Assembly: GCA_965178125.1 (NCBI GenBank)
Contig: OZ237749.1
Coordinates: 1,116,001 to 1,180,000, forward strand
Length of the DNA: 64,000 bases
Reading direction: 5' to 3'
Origin: Bilabrum cf. latius
Taxonomy: Eukaryota > Bigyra: Bicosoecida > Bigyra > Bicosoecida
How positions within the stretch are numbered: position 1 is the first letter of the stretch; every line of letters begins with the position of its first letter. This document shows, piece by piece, positions 22,996 through 33,787 of the stretch. The notes under the pieces were generated by a model. That model did no database searches. It was not told where the DNA came from and saw nothing but the letters and a program-made list of their open reading frames with translations. The position numbers were made by a program, and so were the translations under genes.

Positions 22996-24338
22996 ATGTC
23001 GCATCGCAAGTTCGAAGGTGAGATGTAAAATATGTAGAATATTCCAGATATTTTAGCATGAGAAGCGCAGCCACGGCTGCGTGGTTAAGTAGATGTGCTA
23101 GCTGTGATTTGTTGGTCTCACTCACTTCTGTTCCTACTGCAGCTCCCCGCCACGGATCTCTGGGCTTCCGCCCGCGCAAGCGCACCAAGAAGCACCGTGG
23201 CAAGATCCGCGCCTTCCCTCGCGATGATGCGTCCCAGAAGCCTCACCTGACGGCGTTCATGGGCTACAAGGCCGGAATGACCCACGTCGTGCGCTACGTT
23301 GAGCGCGTCGGCTCGCAGCTGAACAAGCGCGAGGTTGTGGAGGCAGTCACCATCATTGAGTGCCCTTCCATCAAGGTGGTGGGCCTCGTTGGCTACGTGG
23401 AGACCCCCCGCGGCCTGCGCACCCTGACCACCGTCTGGTCGCAGCACCTGTCGGAGGAGTTCAAGCGCCGCATGTACAAGAACTGGTGCCGGTCCAAGCA
23501 GAAGGCTTTCACCAAGTACAGCGAGAAATACGACGCTGCCCGCAAGGGATCCGAGGTGGACGCCGAGATCCAGCGCATCAAGGACTACTGCCAGGTCGTG
23601 CGCATCGTGGCCCACACCCAGCTGAGCAAGCTGCCCAACCTGCGCCAGAAGGCCGCACACGTGTTCGAGATCCAGGTGAACGGTGGCGCCAACGCCGCCG
23701 AGAAGGTGGACTACGTGCTGAACGATGCCAAGCTCTTCGAGAGCGAGGTGAACGTGGGCGACCTCTTCACCGAGGGCGAGTTCATCGACACGATCGGAGC
23801 CACCAAGGGACATGGTATGGAGGGCGTGGTCACCCGCTGGGGCGTCAAGCGCCTTCCCAGGAAGTCCCATCGCGGTCTCCGCAAGGTGGCCTGCATCGGT
23901 GCGTGGCACCCTGCCCGCGTAGGATACCAGACGGCGCGTGCCGGCCAGCGCGGGTACCATCACCGTACTGAGCAGAACAAGCGCATCTACCGGATCGCCA
24001 CTCCCCCCACGTTCGAGGAGCAGGCCGCCGGCAAGAAGGACACCACCGCCACCACGGACCAGGACCTGACCGAGAAGGGCATCAACCCCCTGGGCGGATT
24101 CCCCCATTACGGTGTGGTGCGCAACACGTGGGTCATGATCAAGGGCGGCGTCGTCGGATCCAAGAAGCGCCCCGTCACCCTGCGCAAGTCCATCGTGGGC
24201 CGCACGCGCGGAGACAAGGAGCCCGTCAACCTGCGCTTCATCGACACCGCCTCCAAGTTCGGCCACGGCCGCTTCCAGACTGGCGAGGAGCGCGCCAAGT
24301 TCTACGGCAGCAAGAAGGCCGATGGTACCACCGAGTGA
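22996..24338 (+). CDS. RPL3: 60S ribosomal protein L3 (uL3)
   Basis: Core protein of the large cytosolic ribosomal subunit, beside the peptidyl transferase centre. Exons are 22996-23017 and 23143-24338 (125-bp intron), 405 residues, the normal length. Exon 1 encodes MSHRKFE; the join gives APRHGSLGF as expected. The protein is collinear with eukaryotic L3 throughout, including [23 protein letters not shown] and the final [13 protein letters not shown]. There is no TAG in this highly expressed gene, and codons are strongly biased to G/C endings. The stop is TGA. It is a clean internal reference for splicing and stop usage in this genome. Confidence 0.98.
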
Positions 24339-24803
24339 ATGTCTCCCTGGGCATGATCTTGCTCGCCCGGCGGTGGGCCTCGTGCTGGCTGCTCGGGCGC
24401 ACGCGTGTCTCTGGCTGTTTTGTTGCTTGACAGGAAAACTCGGATTCACGAACGATACCTTTCAACATGCTAGCAAGATGAGTTCATGCGTGCAAATGCA
24501 ATCAAGCAAGGCTTTAAGTCTATCGTCGCGCCCACCGAGAGCGAGTGAGAGTCGCCAGCGAGGTGCAAGGAACTGCAGCGGCTGGATCCCATAATGTGCG
24601 GGCACTAACGAGTTTGGTACTGATGAAGCCACGAATCGGATTCGTAGTCATGCTTGCTGTGTAACTCAATCAAGCCATCACCGCTCCAAATCTCGCGTAG
24701 CTGCATACCAGTACGCTGCGCGCCCGTCTCGGCGCTTGTCCGCGAGCGTGCACTTCGCGGCACGAATGGGCAGGTTGCACAAGGCCTCTACCATATGATC
24801 GGC
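24339..24803. other. convergent intergenic region RPL3 / CAP
   Basis: 465 bp between opposing stop codons. I see no conserved ORF, tRNA or repeat. It likely holds two 3' untranslated regions. Confidence 0.5.
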
Positions 24804-25635
24804 TCATGCGTACAGCTCAGACACCTTGGTGTCCACCTTGTGGTCGGCCGTGACCTGGGACACGAACTGCTCCGGGATGGGGACCTCCTTCCACTCGGAG
24901 TCCTCCTTGTCCGTCTCGGGGAAGGAAACGTTCATGTCCGAGATCTTGGACGTCACGATGGACGCGTCCCGGCTGGCATACGACAGGTAGATCACGATGC
25001 TGTCGGTTTTGTCGACCTGGAAGGTGGGGCACGTGGTCTTGACCTGGACCTTGACTCGGTCGCAGTCCACGATCTCGAACTGGGCGAGGGCGCCCTCGAA
25101 CACAACCTGCACGTTCTTGCATGAAGCCATCTGCAGCGTCTTCACCTTCTCTCCGATGACGATGGTGCAGTTCTTGCAGTTGCTGATGTTGACCTCGTGC
25201 TCCTTCTTGACGCCGTCCTTCAGCTCGATCACCTTCTTCTCCCACTGGTACTCAACGTTCCAGCGCTTGTCGTCCTTGCACTCCAGCACAGGGTCCTTCG
25301 GCGGCTTCTCTTCCACGACCTTCTCCTCACTGCTTTCACGCAAATAATTGAGAAGATACAAAATTACGTTGACTGCTAAGATCCACGAAGCTTCGCGTAG
25401 CTGTCGACACTTGACTCGTTGGCATCTTTAAGTCACCATCATTATTTCAGTTGGAAAAGACAAATATGAGAGCGTGCAACCGAGCGCGGAAACAAACCGC
25501 TATGCCTCACGTCTTCACGACGGAAGACTTCGCGCCTCTCTTTTTCTGCTCCTTCGTCACATGCTTCAGGCCTGCCGTCTTGCCGCTGCTCTGATCAATC
25601 TTGGAAATCTCCTTGAACAAGTCAGTGGACGCCAT
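24804..25635 (-). CDS. CAP: short cyclase-associated protein (C-CAP domain only)
   Basis: Actin-monomer regulator that recharges ADP-actin. Exons are 25635-25511 and 25329-24804 (181-bp intron), 216 residues. Residues 1-45 hold the segment LFKEISKIDQSSGKTAGLKHVTKEQK, which matches the region just before the CAP beta-barrel. The rest is the C-CAP/CARP beta-helix (KRWNVEYQ, NCKNCTIVIGEKVKTLQMA, KTDSIVIYLSY, MNVSFPET, VPIPEQF). The N-terminal helical-folded and cyclase-binding part of fungal and animal CAP is absent, as in the short CAPs of apicomplexans. The stop is TGA and there is no in-frame TAG. It shares a 175-bp divergent promoter with clathrin light chain. Confidence 0.9.
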
Positions 25636-25810
25636 GTCTTCTCGATGCTGTGGAAATATGCGGAATAGTCGAGCCACGAATTCGCGGATCCTCAAATGTA
25701 GCGTGCTATTGGTGAATATCAATTCGTCGAGAGTTTCGCAGCAAGCGCCAAGACAATAATTGTACGACTTGTAGCACTCTCAGCCAAACATGGCTGACGG
25801 GGACTAGTTT

Positions 25811-27049
25811 ATGGATGCTTCTGCACAGGAGTGAGAGATACCAACGTTCTTCTTGTCGGGTTATGCAAGGATCTGCTGGTCGCCACACAGCCACGGCTTG
25901 CATCCCAGTTGCCACGCACCGGTGTCGATCATCGCGTGGCCATGACCATGATGGTCCAGTGTACTTAAATTGTACCTTTAAAGTCTGCGCATGTTTTACT
26001 TGGGTGCATGGACAACTGAGAATCACTGGGCGTCTTGCGTCGCCGAACGATGTAGCTGTTCGGCAAGGGTGTCCCCGCCCGTGCAGAACCGCTACATTTT
26101 CTGGTGCGAACGTAATTCAACATCCAATTGTCGTATCCTTATCGCAGAGGGGGAGATATTTTCGGCGCGGATGGAGGCGACGACGGGGGTGATTTTATGG
26201 CAGGTGGCGGGGATGGATATGTTGCACCCGACGGCGGCGATGATATGTTAGGTGGCTCTCAGAATGGTAGTGCTGCTGTACCCGCAGCAATGCCTGCGGA
26301 TTCTATGCCTTTGCCCGGGGATTCATCGGCCGGGGCGGCCGCGGGTGGCGCTGCGGATCCCATGGCGGGTATGGCTGCCATGGACGGAATGGCAGGAATG
26401 TCCTCGAAGCTAGCGTGAGTATTCGTTTCGACCCATGCTTCAGTACCATCTGCATTGTTGGCTGGTTTGCTGAGGCCTGATACACTTGCAAATTGCAGCG
26501 CCGGGCCCTGCACACGTGCACTCTTGACCCCTCGAGTCCTCGACATCCCGCCCTTGAGCCCCCTCTGATTGTGTGCCCGTATCCATGTCAACCCCTTTAT
26601 CTGTCCGCAGTGAGTTTGAAGAGAAGTTTGCAGCCCAGGCTCGACAGAAGGACGACGAGGAGCGGCAGCAGCGGGCGGAGCGACAGGCAGCCGCGGAGGA
26701 GGCCCTCAAGCAGTGGCTGGCTCAGCAGGACGAGGAGCTCGAATCTCGCAAGCGCAGGAACCGGGAGGACGAGGAGCACCAGCTCAAGGAGCTGGATGCG
26801 GAGGCGGACGGCGAGTCGTGGGTGCGTGTGTACAGCATGGCCGGGCTGGGGGCCGGGGGCAGCGGCGCGGCAGCGGGTGGCGCGGGGGCAAAGTCGTCGG
26901 ACGGTGAAGGCAAAGAGAAGGGCAAAGGCAAGGGCAAGGATGCGAGCAGAGATGCGCCTCGTATTCGGGAGCTGCTGATCCGGCTGAAGGCGGAGCCGCT
27001 CGCAGCTGCTGGGGAAGGTGCTGCTGCAGCTGCCGGCAAGAGCAGCTGA
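25811..27049 (+). CDS. CLC: clathrin light chain
   Basis: Regulatory light chain that binds clathrin heavy chain on coated vesicles. Three exons: 25811-25830, 26148-26414 and 26611-27049; introns of 317 and 196 bp. 241 residues. An acidic Gly-rich N-terminus (GGDIFGADGGDDGGDF) precedes a long charged helix (EFEEKFAAQARQKDDEER to ELESRKRRNREDE) that would bind the heavy chain. The C-terminus has the family block WVRVYSM and DAPRIRELLIRLKAEPL. The first exon, only 20 nt, was chosen because its phase fits exactly; it is less certain than the others. The stop is TGA and there is no TAG in frame. Confidence 0.87.
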
Positions 27050-27414
27050 ATTGTGTTGGTGCAATCGACCGCACGAGGCGGTCAGGACTCAGCTGCATGT
27101 GGCTCTCGCGTGATGCGATACATTGGTTCCAAGCAAAGACTTGCAGCCTTTGTGTGATGCTGGCGGTGGGCGTGCATGCTGTGATCTCAGCACACCTTAT
27201 TTCATGCAAGCTTCACCCCCCGTGTTTGTCTTGCTATCGCGACTCGTGTCTTGCTATTACGACTCTTACCACATAATGGTACACATGTGGCTTGAATCAG
27301 GTAGCCGACTACCTCGGCTTCCGTCTGCACACACCGTGCACCCGGAATCGAACGCAACCGGGTGGCTCGTGGAGGCCAGGAGAGCTGCTTATTTGTAAGC
27401 AATCAGATCTCACG
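27050..27414. other. intergenic, hairpin only
   Basis: 365 bp between clathrin light chain and GET4, both on the plus strand. It contains an inverted repeat ACCCGG/CCGGGT around a TCGATT-like loop near 27340-27365, which resembles a tRNA T-arm but lacks an acceptor stem. I do not call an RNA gene. Confidence 0.4.
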
Positions 27415-28704
27415 ATGAGTGTTGCTAAAGAAACGAGAAGCCCTGCTGATGGCGACCCTTGGTCTGCAACGATGGCACCTGCGTCCGGATATGGCGTGTT
27501 GCAGAGGGCTCTTTCAATGGGGAGGCGGGAAGCGTCAGGTTCTGGCGGCATAGAGGCCATACGAAAGCAACTAGGTGTCCTGTAGCAGATAATCAATAGC
27601 TAGGGAGCCTGCAAGGAAGCTGTGCTGTTTTTGCAAACGCTGATTGCCTTCGGGGCAGAGGCTGTCCTGGAATCTGGCGGCTCGCCTTCGGTAGCACGAC
27701 AAGCAATCGAAGCACTTTGCACCGCGTGCGATACAATTCCTGATGCTGTGATTACTGCAGACGGAACACCCACGGAAGCTTTCAGAGGAGAGGGGCTGCG
27801 GCTGCTTGGGAGGTTTGCCAATGCAGTGCGTGCTCCGGCATAGCTGCGAGCAGCCATCCACGCGCATGCTGCTAGAGCGTATGCGAAGGCTGGACATTTC
27901 TCTGATAGTTCATAGCATTACTTGCGTGCAGGTGCGCCGGAAGAGCACGGAAAATGTTTATCATCGTGGAGCGAGACTCTGCCTGCCTCGGAGCGAGGCA
28001 TGCTGTGGGCCAAGGCCGCCCTTCAGTGAGCACAGCTCAATGCCACACCCATGAACCAAAGCATCTCGTGGCGGGAACGTATGCACCTACGCACAGCCTA
28101 TCCCGACGACGTTTCCAATTGCACCAACACGCCGCCAAGCCCTTCCACTCCTCTTGGCTTCTCACTGCAGGTACGCGGCCAGGGGAAATCTCAGAGACGC
28201 AACCGCGCTGCTAGCCAGCCCATTCGCCGCCAGCTCGGATCCAAGCGCGGCAGCAGCAGGCCCAAAGCCTGCGGCGGGTGCCGCCTCTGGAGGTGCCGGC
28301 ACTGGCTCCTCGGCTGCAGTGGCTGGCAGCAGCCCGCTAGCCATGGCGAGGGGGCTGCTGAAAGTGCTCGAGTACGACGCCCCTGACGTGTTCCGAGAGG
28401 TCGCAAGGGCCTTTCGTCCACTGGCCCGCGACCCGGACGTGTCCATCGTGAGAGGTTGCAGCAATGGACGAAACATGAGTCCCCTAGCTTGCTGCTCGCA
28501 CTGCATGGGTGCCTCTCCCGCACGTCACGGTTGGAGCGCTGCCATGTGCCACCTTCGCAACACCTTCACTTCAATGAGAAATGAATTGTCCAAGCCGCCC
28601 CGCAGCTACTGGATCACATTGGCAATCGATTCTATCCCGCAAATGCCGCGGACAAGATGGCATCTGCCGCGATGTCATCCAGAGGAACAGCCGCCGGCCA
28701 TTAA
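27415..28704 (+). CDS. GET4: GET4/TRC35, tail-anchored protein targeting
   Basis: Subunit that bridges the sorting complex to GET3 so tail-anchored proteins reach the ER. Exons are 27415-28025, 28171-28447 and 28606-28704 (introns 145 and 158 bp). 328 residues, close to the usual 310-330. The alpha-solenoid is recognisable late in exon 1 (GHFSDSS-Q-HYLRAGAPEEH) and in exon 2 (YAARGNLRDATALLAS, MARGLLKVLEYDAPDVFREV). Exon 3 gives LLDHIGNRFYPAN, the family's C-terminal helix. TAG is in frame at 27583, 27601, 27841 and 27913. The stop is TAA. The C-terminal half has an Ala/Gly insert. Confidence 0.85.
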
Positions 28705-28997
28705 TTGTTCCTGCAGCTACCAACGAAATAAATTCGAACATTTCCTATAACCATCGGTTTGGTTTCACCTCGTGCGCGCACTTGGTTGCGGGAAGAGCCA
28801 GCTAGGCCTCTATACGAACTTGCATCCATTCACGGGCCATCCACGCTGGACTCAAGGTGCACTCGCTTCCAGCTGGCTTCAGCCGGAAATGTTCTATCAA
28901 AGCATCGTGACCTGTGTCGGCGAAGTGTAATGAGGGGTGTAATGGTGAAGGTTGACAGTCCTGGAAATGAAGAGGTGCAGTCGCAGGCAACCAGCAC

Positions 28998-29228
28998 TCA
29001 CACTTGTTGCATGGCAAAGAAGCATATTCTATAAATTGGTCGACAAACATAATGATACAGGAACGTAGCGATGGGGCGCAAGATGTTGTGTCGTATCCAG
29101 TCCCATATAGGAGAAATTATCGGAATCCATACGAACTAATAGAATGCCAAGGCCAACACCACCACAAGGATGAGAACAATAACAAGAACTGCAACAGCAG
29201 TTACGGGATCTGCCGGCAAAGAATTCAT
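28998..29228 (-). CDS. small single-pass membrane protein
   Basis: 76-residue open frame under the variant code, ATG at 29228, TGA at 28998, TAG at 29136. Residues ~8-30 are a strong hydrophobic helix (VTAVAVLVIVLILVVVLALA) followed by the TAG-encoded residue and aromatic segments (FVWIPIISPIWDWIRHN, FLYHYVCRPIYRICFF). It lies in an otherwise empty 620-bp gap and is divergent from the methyltransferase, matching the genome's pairing habit. I do not recognise it. The downstream GTGAGTGC after the last codons could also be a splice donor, so the 3' end may extend. Confidence 0.55.
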
Positions 29229-29323
29229 TTCTTCTGCAATCGTGAGACTAATTTGTGTTGAGAAATCCTGATTCGGAATGCCGGGGGCCCCGTCTCCGCG
29301 CATTCAAAGCCCACCGTCTTTCA

Positions 29324-30394
29324 ATGCAACAAAGGATGATTACTGGTTCGCTTGGTTCACCTTCATTGCCCAACTATGGCTGCGCGTCGTACTGGGAAGA
29401 GCGGTACGCAGCAAATGCAGGCGAACATGAGTGGCACCTTTCTCCCGATACTGTTTGGTCGAAATTGCATCCATTGATGCTTGAGCTGGCGTCGTCGGCG
29501 GGTCTGCGAGGAATACACGATCTGCGGGTGATTATTCCAGGGTGTGGCACATCGTAGCTTGGCTGTCTGTTTGCGCGGAATGGGATCCGCAAGACAGCGT
29601 GTTTCGATGTATCTCCTGTCGCTATTTCATCGCAAAGAACCATGAAAGGGGCACCCAAAGAGATAGTATACCGAATTGGCGATGTAGCTAGCGTAGAAGC
29701 ATATGGCGGACACGAAGCCATGGGCTCGTATCACATGGTAATCGACAAGGGTTTGCTGGATTCACTCCTTTGTAGCACTCCCTCGTCTGGAGTAGCCGCG
29801 TCTGCGTTGGAGCAGATGCATGCAAGCCTCATGCCTGGAGGTTTGTATGTATTAATCACGCATGGCACTCCCGACACTCGCGGTCGGCTGCTTCGCTCGG
29901 GATCCCGTGCTCGATGGAGCAGCGTGCGCGTGCTTAGTCTGCCCCGGGAGGCCTCTTCCTCCCCCAAGAGCCCCACAGGTGCAGCTGCAACGGACGGTGC
30001 TGGATCTGACCGCTCTGACTGGGGCAAACAGCCGCAGAAGCGTGGTCCCATGGGCATGGTGCACATATTTGTGTGCCAGAAGGCGCGGGGTTCGGCCAGC
30101 AGCTCGACTGGCAGCACTGGCAGACACGATGCCGAGGCTGGGCCCGCACTGGCAGCCGCTGTCGGTGTAGCGGGGGCTAGAGCTAGGGCTGGATTGGACC
30201 ATGCAAGGGCAGCAAGAGGGGCGGGCAATGGCTCCGATGGATCCGCTCGGGCTGGTTCTAGCGCGGGCAGGGACAGCATGCCTGTCAGGGACAGAGTGGA
30301 GCAGGAACGACGTCCAGAGGTGCCCAGCGTGAAGACAGACTATGGCCGCGCATCAGAGCTTGAAGCCAGCGGCTCCCGCCCGGGACATAGATAA
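29324..30394 (+). CDS. class I SAM methyltransferase, METTL13/EEF1AKMT4-like
   Basis: 356 residues, single exon. The opening YWEERYAANAGEHEW matches the N-terminus of METTL13/EEF1AKMT4 lysine methyltransferases. The SAM-binding motif is VIIPGCGTS, with a TAG (29555) directly after it. FDVSPVAI is the acidic-loop strand and MVIDKGLLDSLL matches the family's DKGTLDAL motif. MPGGLYVLITHGTPDTR is the next conserved strand. Past residue ~230 the sequence is Ser/Gly/Ala-rich and disordered. eEF1A is the usual target of this group, but substrate cannot be read from sequence. The stop is TAA at 30392. A second ATG at 29336 could be the start. Confidence 0.8.
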
Positions 30395-30488
30395 CGACTC
30401 TATTATTCTCTACTGATTGTGTCGGGTCCAAGCACACCTCACCGACAAGTGGCTCTCCCCCTCACATACATCCTCTCCCACGGTTCCC

Positions 30489-33400
30489 TTAGAGCTCGCC
30501 CTCCTCCGCGGGCTCTTGGCCACTCCTAGGAGTAGATCCGTTCGGTGCAGCCCTCTCCCCCTCCTCCTCCCCCTCCTCCCCCACCCCCTCCTCCACCCTG
30601 CCCCTCTTGCTCGCGGGTGCCTCGCCACCCTCCCCAACCTTGTCCTCGCCCTGCTCCGAGGGGCGGGACCGCTTGGACCCCACGTCCTCCCCATCCGCAC
30701 CCGCACCCGCACCCGCACCCGCACCCGCACCCGCACCCGCACCCTTGGCAGCTGCCTCGGCTTCTCTTCTGGCGCGCTCCTTGGCAGCCCGACGGGCCTC
30801 TGCACGCGCCCTCAGCTCGCCCATGTGCGCGTCAAACACCGCCCGCCTGTCGGCCAGGTCCAGGTCTCGGTAGGCAGACCGCTTCCGCAGCCTCTCCTGC
30901 GCCTGCTCCCAGGTGACGTCCACGTGATCGCTGCGGTAGTAGTAGTCGATGAGTAAGTCCCGGAAGCGCTCTCTCCGTCGCTGCACGCGCGCCGCATGCT
31001 TCTCTCGCTCCTCCATCGACCGGCGGGCGATGTCCAGGAAGCCCTGCAGCACCCGGCGAGGTTCGTGCTTCCACATGGCGCGCACTGCCTCCAGCTCTCT
31101 CGACCCCTTTGTCTTGCCGGCTGTGGCCGCGCTCTCGCTCTGTTTGCTGTCGTCATCCTCGCTAGACGCTTTCTCGCTGCTGACTACCCCCAGCGCGTGC
31201 AACCATGCAGTGCACCCGGTGCTGAGGGCCCCCGCCGCAGCTGCTTCCTGCCCAGCACCCTTGCCACCACTGCTGCCATCACCACCGGCACCTGCCTCTC
31301 CATCGCTCGCGTCCACGTCCCCTGCCGCTGCTGCAGCCCCTGCTGCTTCCCCTCCGTTCCCCGCTGCAGCCATCAGAGCCTTGCACGCGTCCAGCACGCC
31401 CTGCTCCACCGGTTGCTCGCTCCTGGCGTGCAGGGCCTCCACCGCCGCCGCCACTTCATCTACTCGTCGCACGGCCTATCGACCCGCGTGCGACCACAGC
31501 GCCTCTGGATCCAGCCCGCCGAACTGCCTGGAGATGAGGGACTCCTCCCCCGCCTCTCTGCCTGCATCCAGGGCACTCACCAGTGCGACCACTGCCTGAC
31601 GAGTGGACTCGGTACACTCGGCATCCAAAGGGGTCCTCGCCTCGGGCTCCCATGGAGCAGCGATCCCGAGCACGGGGTGCTGGGCCGCAGGGGGGGCACG
31701 GCTCTCTGCGCCCGACGGGCCGTCTGTTCCCGTGCCCGCCCCTTCCCCTTCCCCTGACTTGCTCTCCTGCCCTCCTGCGGCCTCTCGCACCCAAGCATCC
31801 ACCACCCCCCACGAGTCCCTCGCCAGCGCATGTCCCCGCGCGGCCAGTCGGTCCATGGCCCGGAGGAGAGCTGCCCGCGCCCCCGCTACCGCCTGCATGC
31901 GCCCCTCCCTCTCCTCCGCCCTCCGGCGCTCCTCTGCCGCATCCAGCGCCAGCACGTGTTCCTTAAAGATGTCCAGCCGGTCCTTCTTGGGCAGCGCCTC
32001 GTAGGCAGGCAGCCCCGCGAGCTTCTCCTTGGTCTCCCGCCACGTGCTGCTCGTGCCCACGTCGGGGCGGGAGCGGAGAAGGTCCAAAAAGGCCTCGCGG
32101 GCGGCCTGGTAGGCCTTCCTGTCGGCTTCCTCCCGCCTCAGCTTGGCCTGCCGCAGCCAGACCCCCAGCTCGTCCACGCGATCCGCGTCCGAGAGCCCCG
32201 TCCCGTCCACCAGTGCCTCCCACGCGGCGTGCCCCTCCAGCGCATTGCGGGCGTCTTCCAGCCCCATCTCGGCGGTCACCAGCTTGCCTCCGTCCAGAGC
32301 CTCAGAGAATGCCTTCCTGGCTGCATCCGCGCGGTCCCTCTGTTGTTCCCTGCGCTGCCTCCTCTTCCTCGCCTTCCACCCCTCGAAGGCCTGCTTGCGG
32401 GCCCCGCGGGAGGGCATCTTCGAGAAGCGCGGGTCCGAGCTGAGCCCGCCCGCCACTTCCTTCCACTCGGCCTGCGGATCGATCCCGTGCTCGTCCAACA
32501 TGGCCATGAAGGCCTCCTGGGGGGTCCTGGGGGGGCCGCTGGATGCGCCTGCCGACTGGCCAGAGCCTCGCGAGGGACCAGACGAAGATGCTGAAGATGC
32601 TGATGACGATGACGATGACGACGATTTCTGCGACGGCGGTGCAGGTGCATCGGCTGACGCAGCAGGTGCAGCTGCAGGTGCGGGTGCAGGTGCTACTGAC
32701 TTGCTCCCGCTCGCCTCCGGGGCCGGCCTCCCCTGCTCATCGAAGGCGCGCCCCGCTTTGACCATGGCAGCCACTGCCGCTGCATCCGCCCCGCCGGCAA
32801 TCGTGCGGAGGGCCTTTCTGTGCGTGGCCAGCGCGGCGGGCTCCTCCCACTGCGTGGCCTGGGTCTGTGCGTTGAAGTAGTAGGGCTTGCCCCCTGGCTG
32901 GGGCTGCTCGATCCAGTGGCACCGAGGGAGGGCCCGCTCGGCTGCAGTCATGAGCTCCTCTGGCTTCAGGTAGGTGGTGCTCTGGTCCGAGGCTCTGAAG
33001 TAGTATACGCGCCCATCCGCCTGCTTGACCTCCTGCCACGAAGCAGAGGAGGAGGAGGCGGCCGCACCTGAGGAGGACGAGGCTGCTGCAGAGGGCCGCG
33101 TCTGATGCTGCACTGAAGCAGCCACAGGCTGCACAGATGGGGCGCTGGGGCCCCACCGCCCGCCCGCTGCAGTGTGACCATGATGGGCCGCGCCCTGGGG
33201 CACGGCGTATCCCGATGCGTATCCTCGCTGCTATGGAAGCCCAAACTAACTTCTCTAGGCGTACCCAACCGGCTGCCCGCCGGGTCCTATGCCTGCATGA
33301 GTAAACTACTGGCCAAATCCCCCAGACATTGGTCTAACACCCGGTTGCTGCTGCTGCAAGTGCTGATGAGGCTGTTGCTGGCCTCCAACACCGATAGTAA

Positions 33401-33607
33401 CACCCGCTACCGGCAACCCTGCCCCCGACGGCTATCCACCTGAGCCAGCACCAGCCTGCGATACCGCAAACTACCGCAAACAAGCATGATAAATAAGGAC
33501 ATTATCGAAAACGTGGGCAACCAGAGGCTGCAATCTCGGCTTACCCCATTTCCGCGCGTCATCCATGCTGGCAGCGTAGCACCTCTTCCTCGACCTCGAC
33601 CAGCCAT
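30489..33607 (-). CDS. PRPF40: PRP40/PRPF40, U1 snRNP WW-FF splicing factor
   Basis: Bridges the 5' and 3' splice sites early in spliceosome assembly. Exons are 33607-33545 and 33455-30489 (89-bp intron), 1009 residues. Exon 1 encodes MAGRGRGRGATLPAWMTRG. A Gly/Gln/Pro-rich segment follows with five TAGs (33432, 33306, 33255, 33246, 33231), for example FG-Q-Q-F and LP-Q-Q-RGY. Two WW domains come next (WQEVKQADGRVYYF, then WIEQPQPGGKPYYFN...QWEEP); the first has Tyr where the second Trp should be. Several FF domains follow (from AFMAMLDEHGIDPQAEW). A sixth TAG is at 31476. The tail is basic/acidic with a Gly-Ala run. The stop is TAA. Confidence 0.9.
30695..30743 (+). repeat. (CGCACC)n repeat in PRP40 tail
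   Basis: About eight hexamer copies encode a Gly-Ala run on the minus strand near the C-terminus of PRP40. The frame stays open. Confidence 0.8.
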
Positions 33608-33787
33608 TTATAAAATCGAATACACAAGCACGAGCAAGAATTTACCCACACAGGGGAAGTAGTGCCGATATAAGGTACCTGTCTACAATCTTGGCGCCGC
33701 GCGAATATTCGGAGCCGTATCGTGAGCAGGTTCCGCTATCGAGGACACGTCGACAGAAATTCAGCGCGCCGTGCAGTATTAATTGCA

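Noticed and set aside
23118-24449. 443-codon antisense reading frame opposite RPL3
   Set aside because: It mirrors the GC-rich codons of RPL3, shows no family motif, and RPL3 is certain on the other strand.
27325-27370. tRNA-like T-arm hairpin near GET4
   Set aside because: An inverted repeat ACCCGG...CCGGGT surrounds a TTCGATT-like loop, but the loop is too long and no acceptor or anticodon stem can be paired. I cannot call a tRNA, and in particular not the needed tRNA-Gln(CUA).
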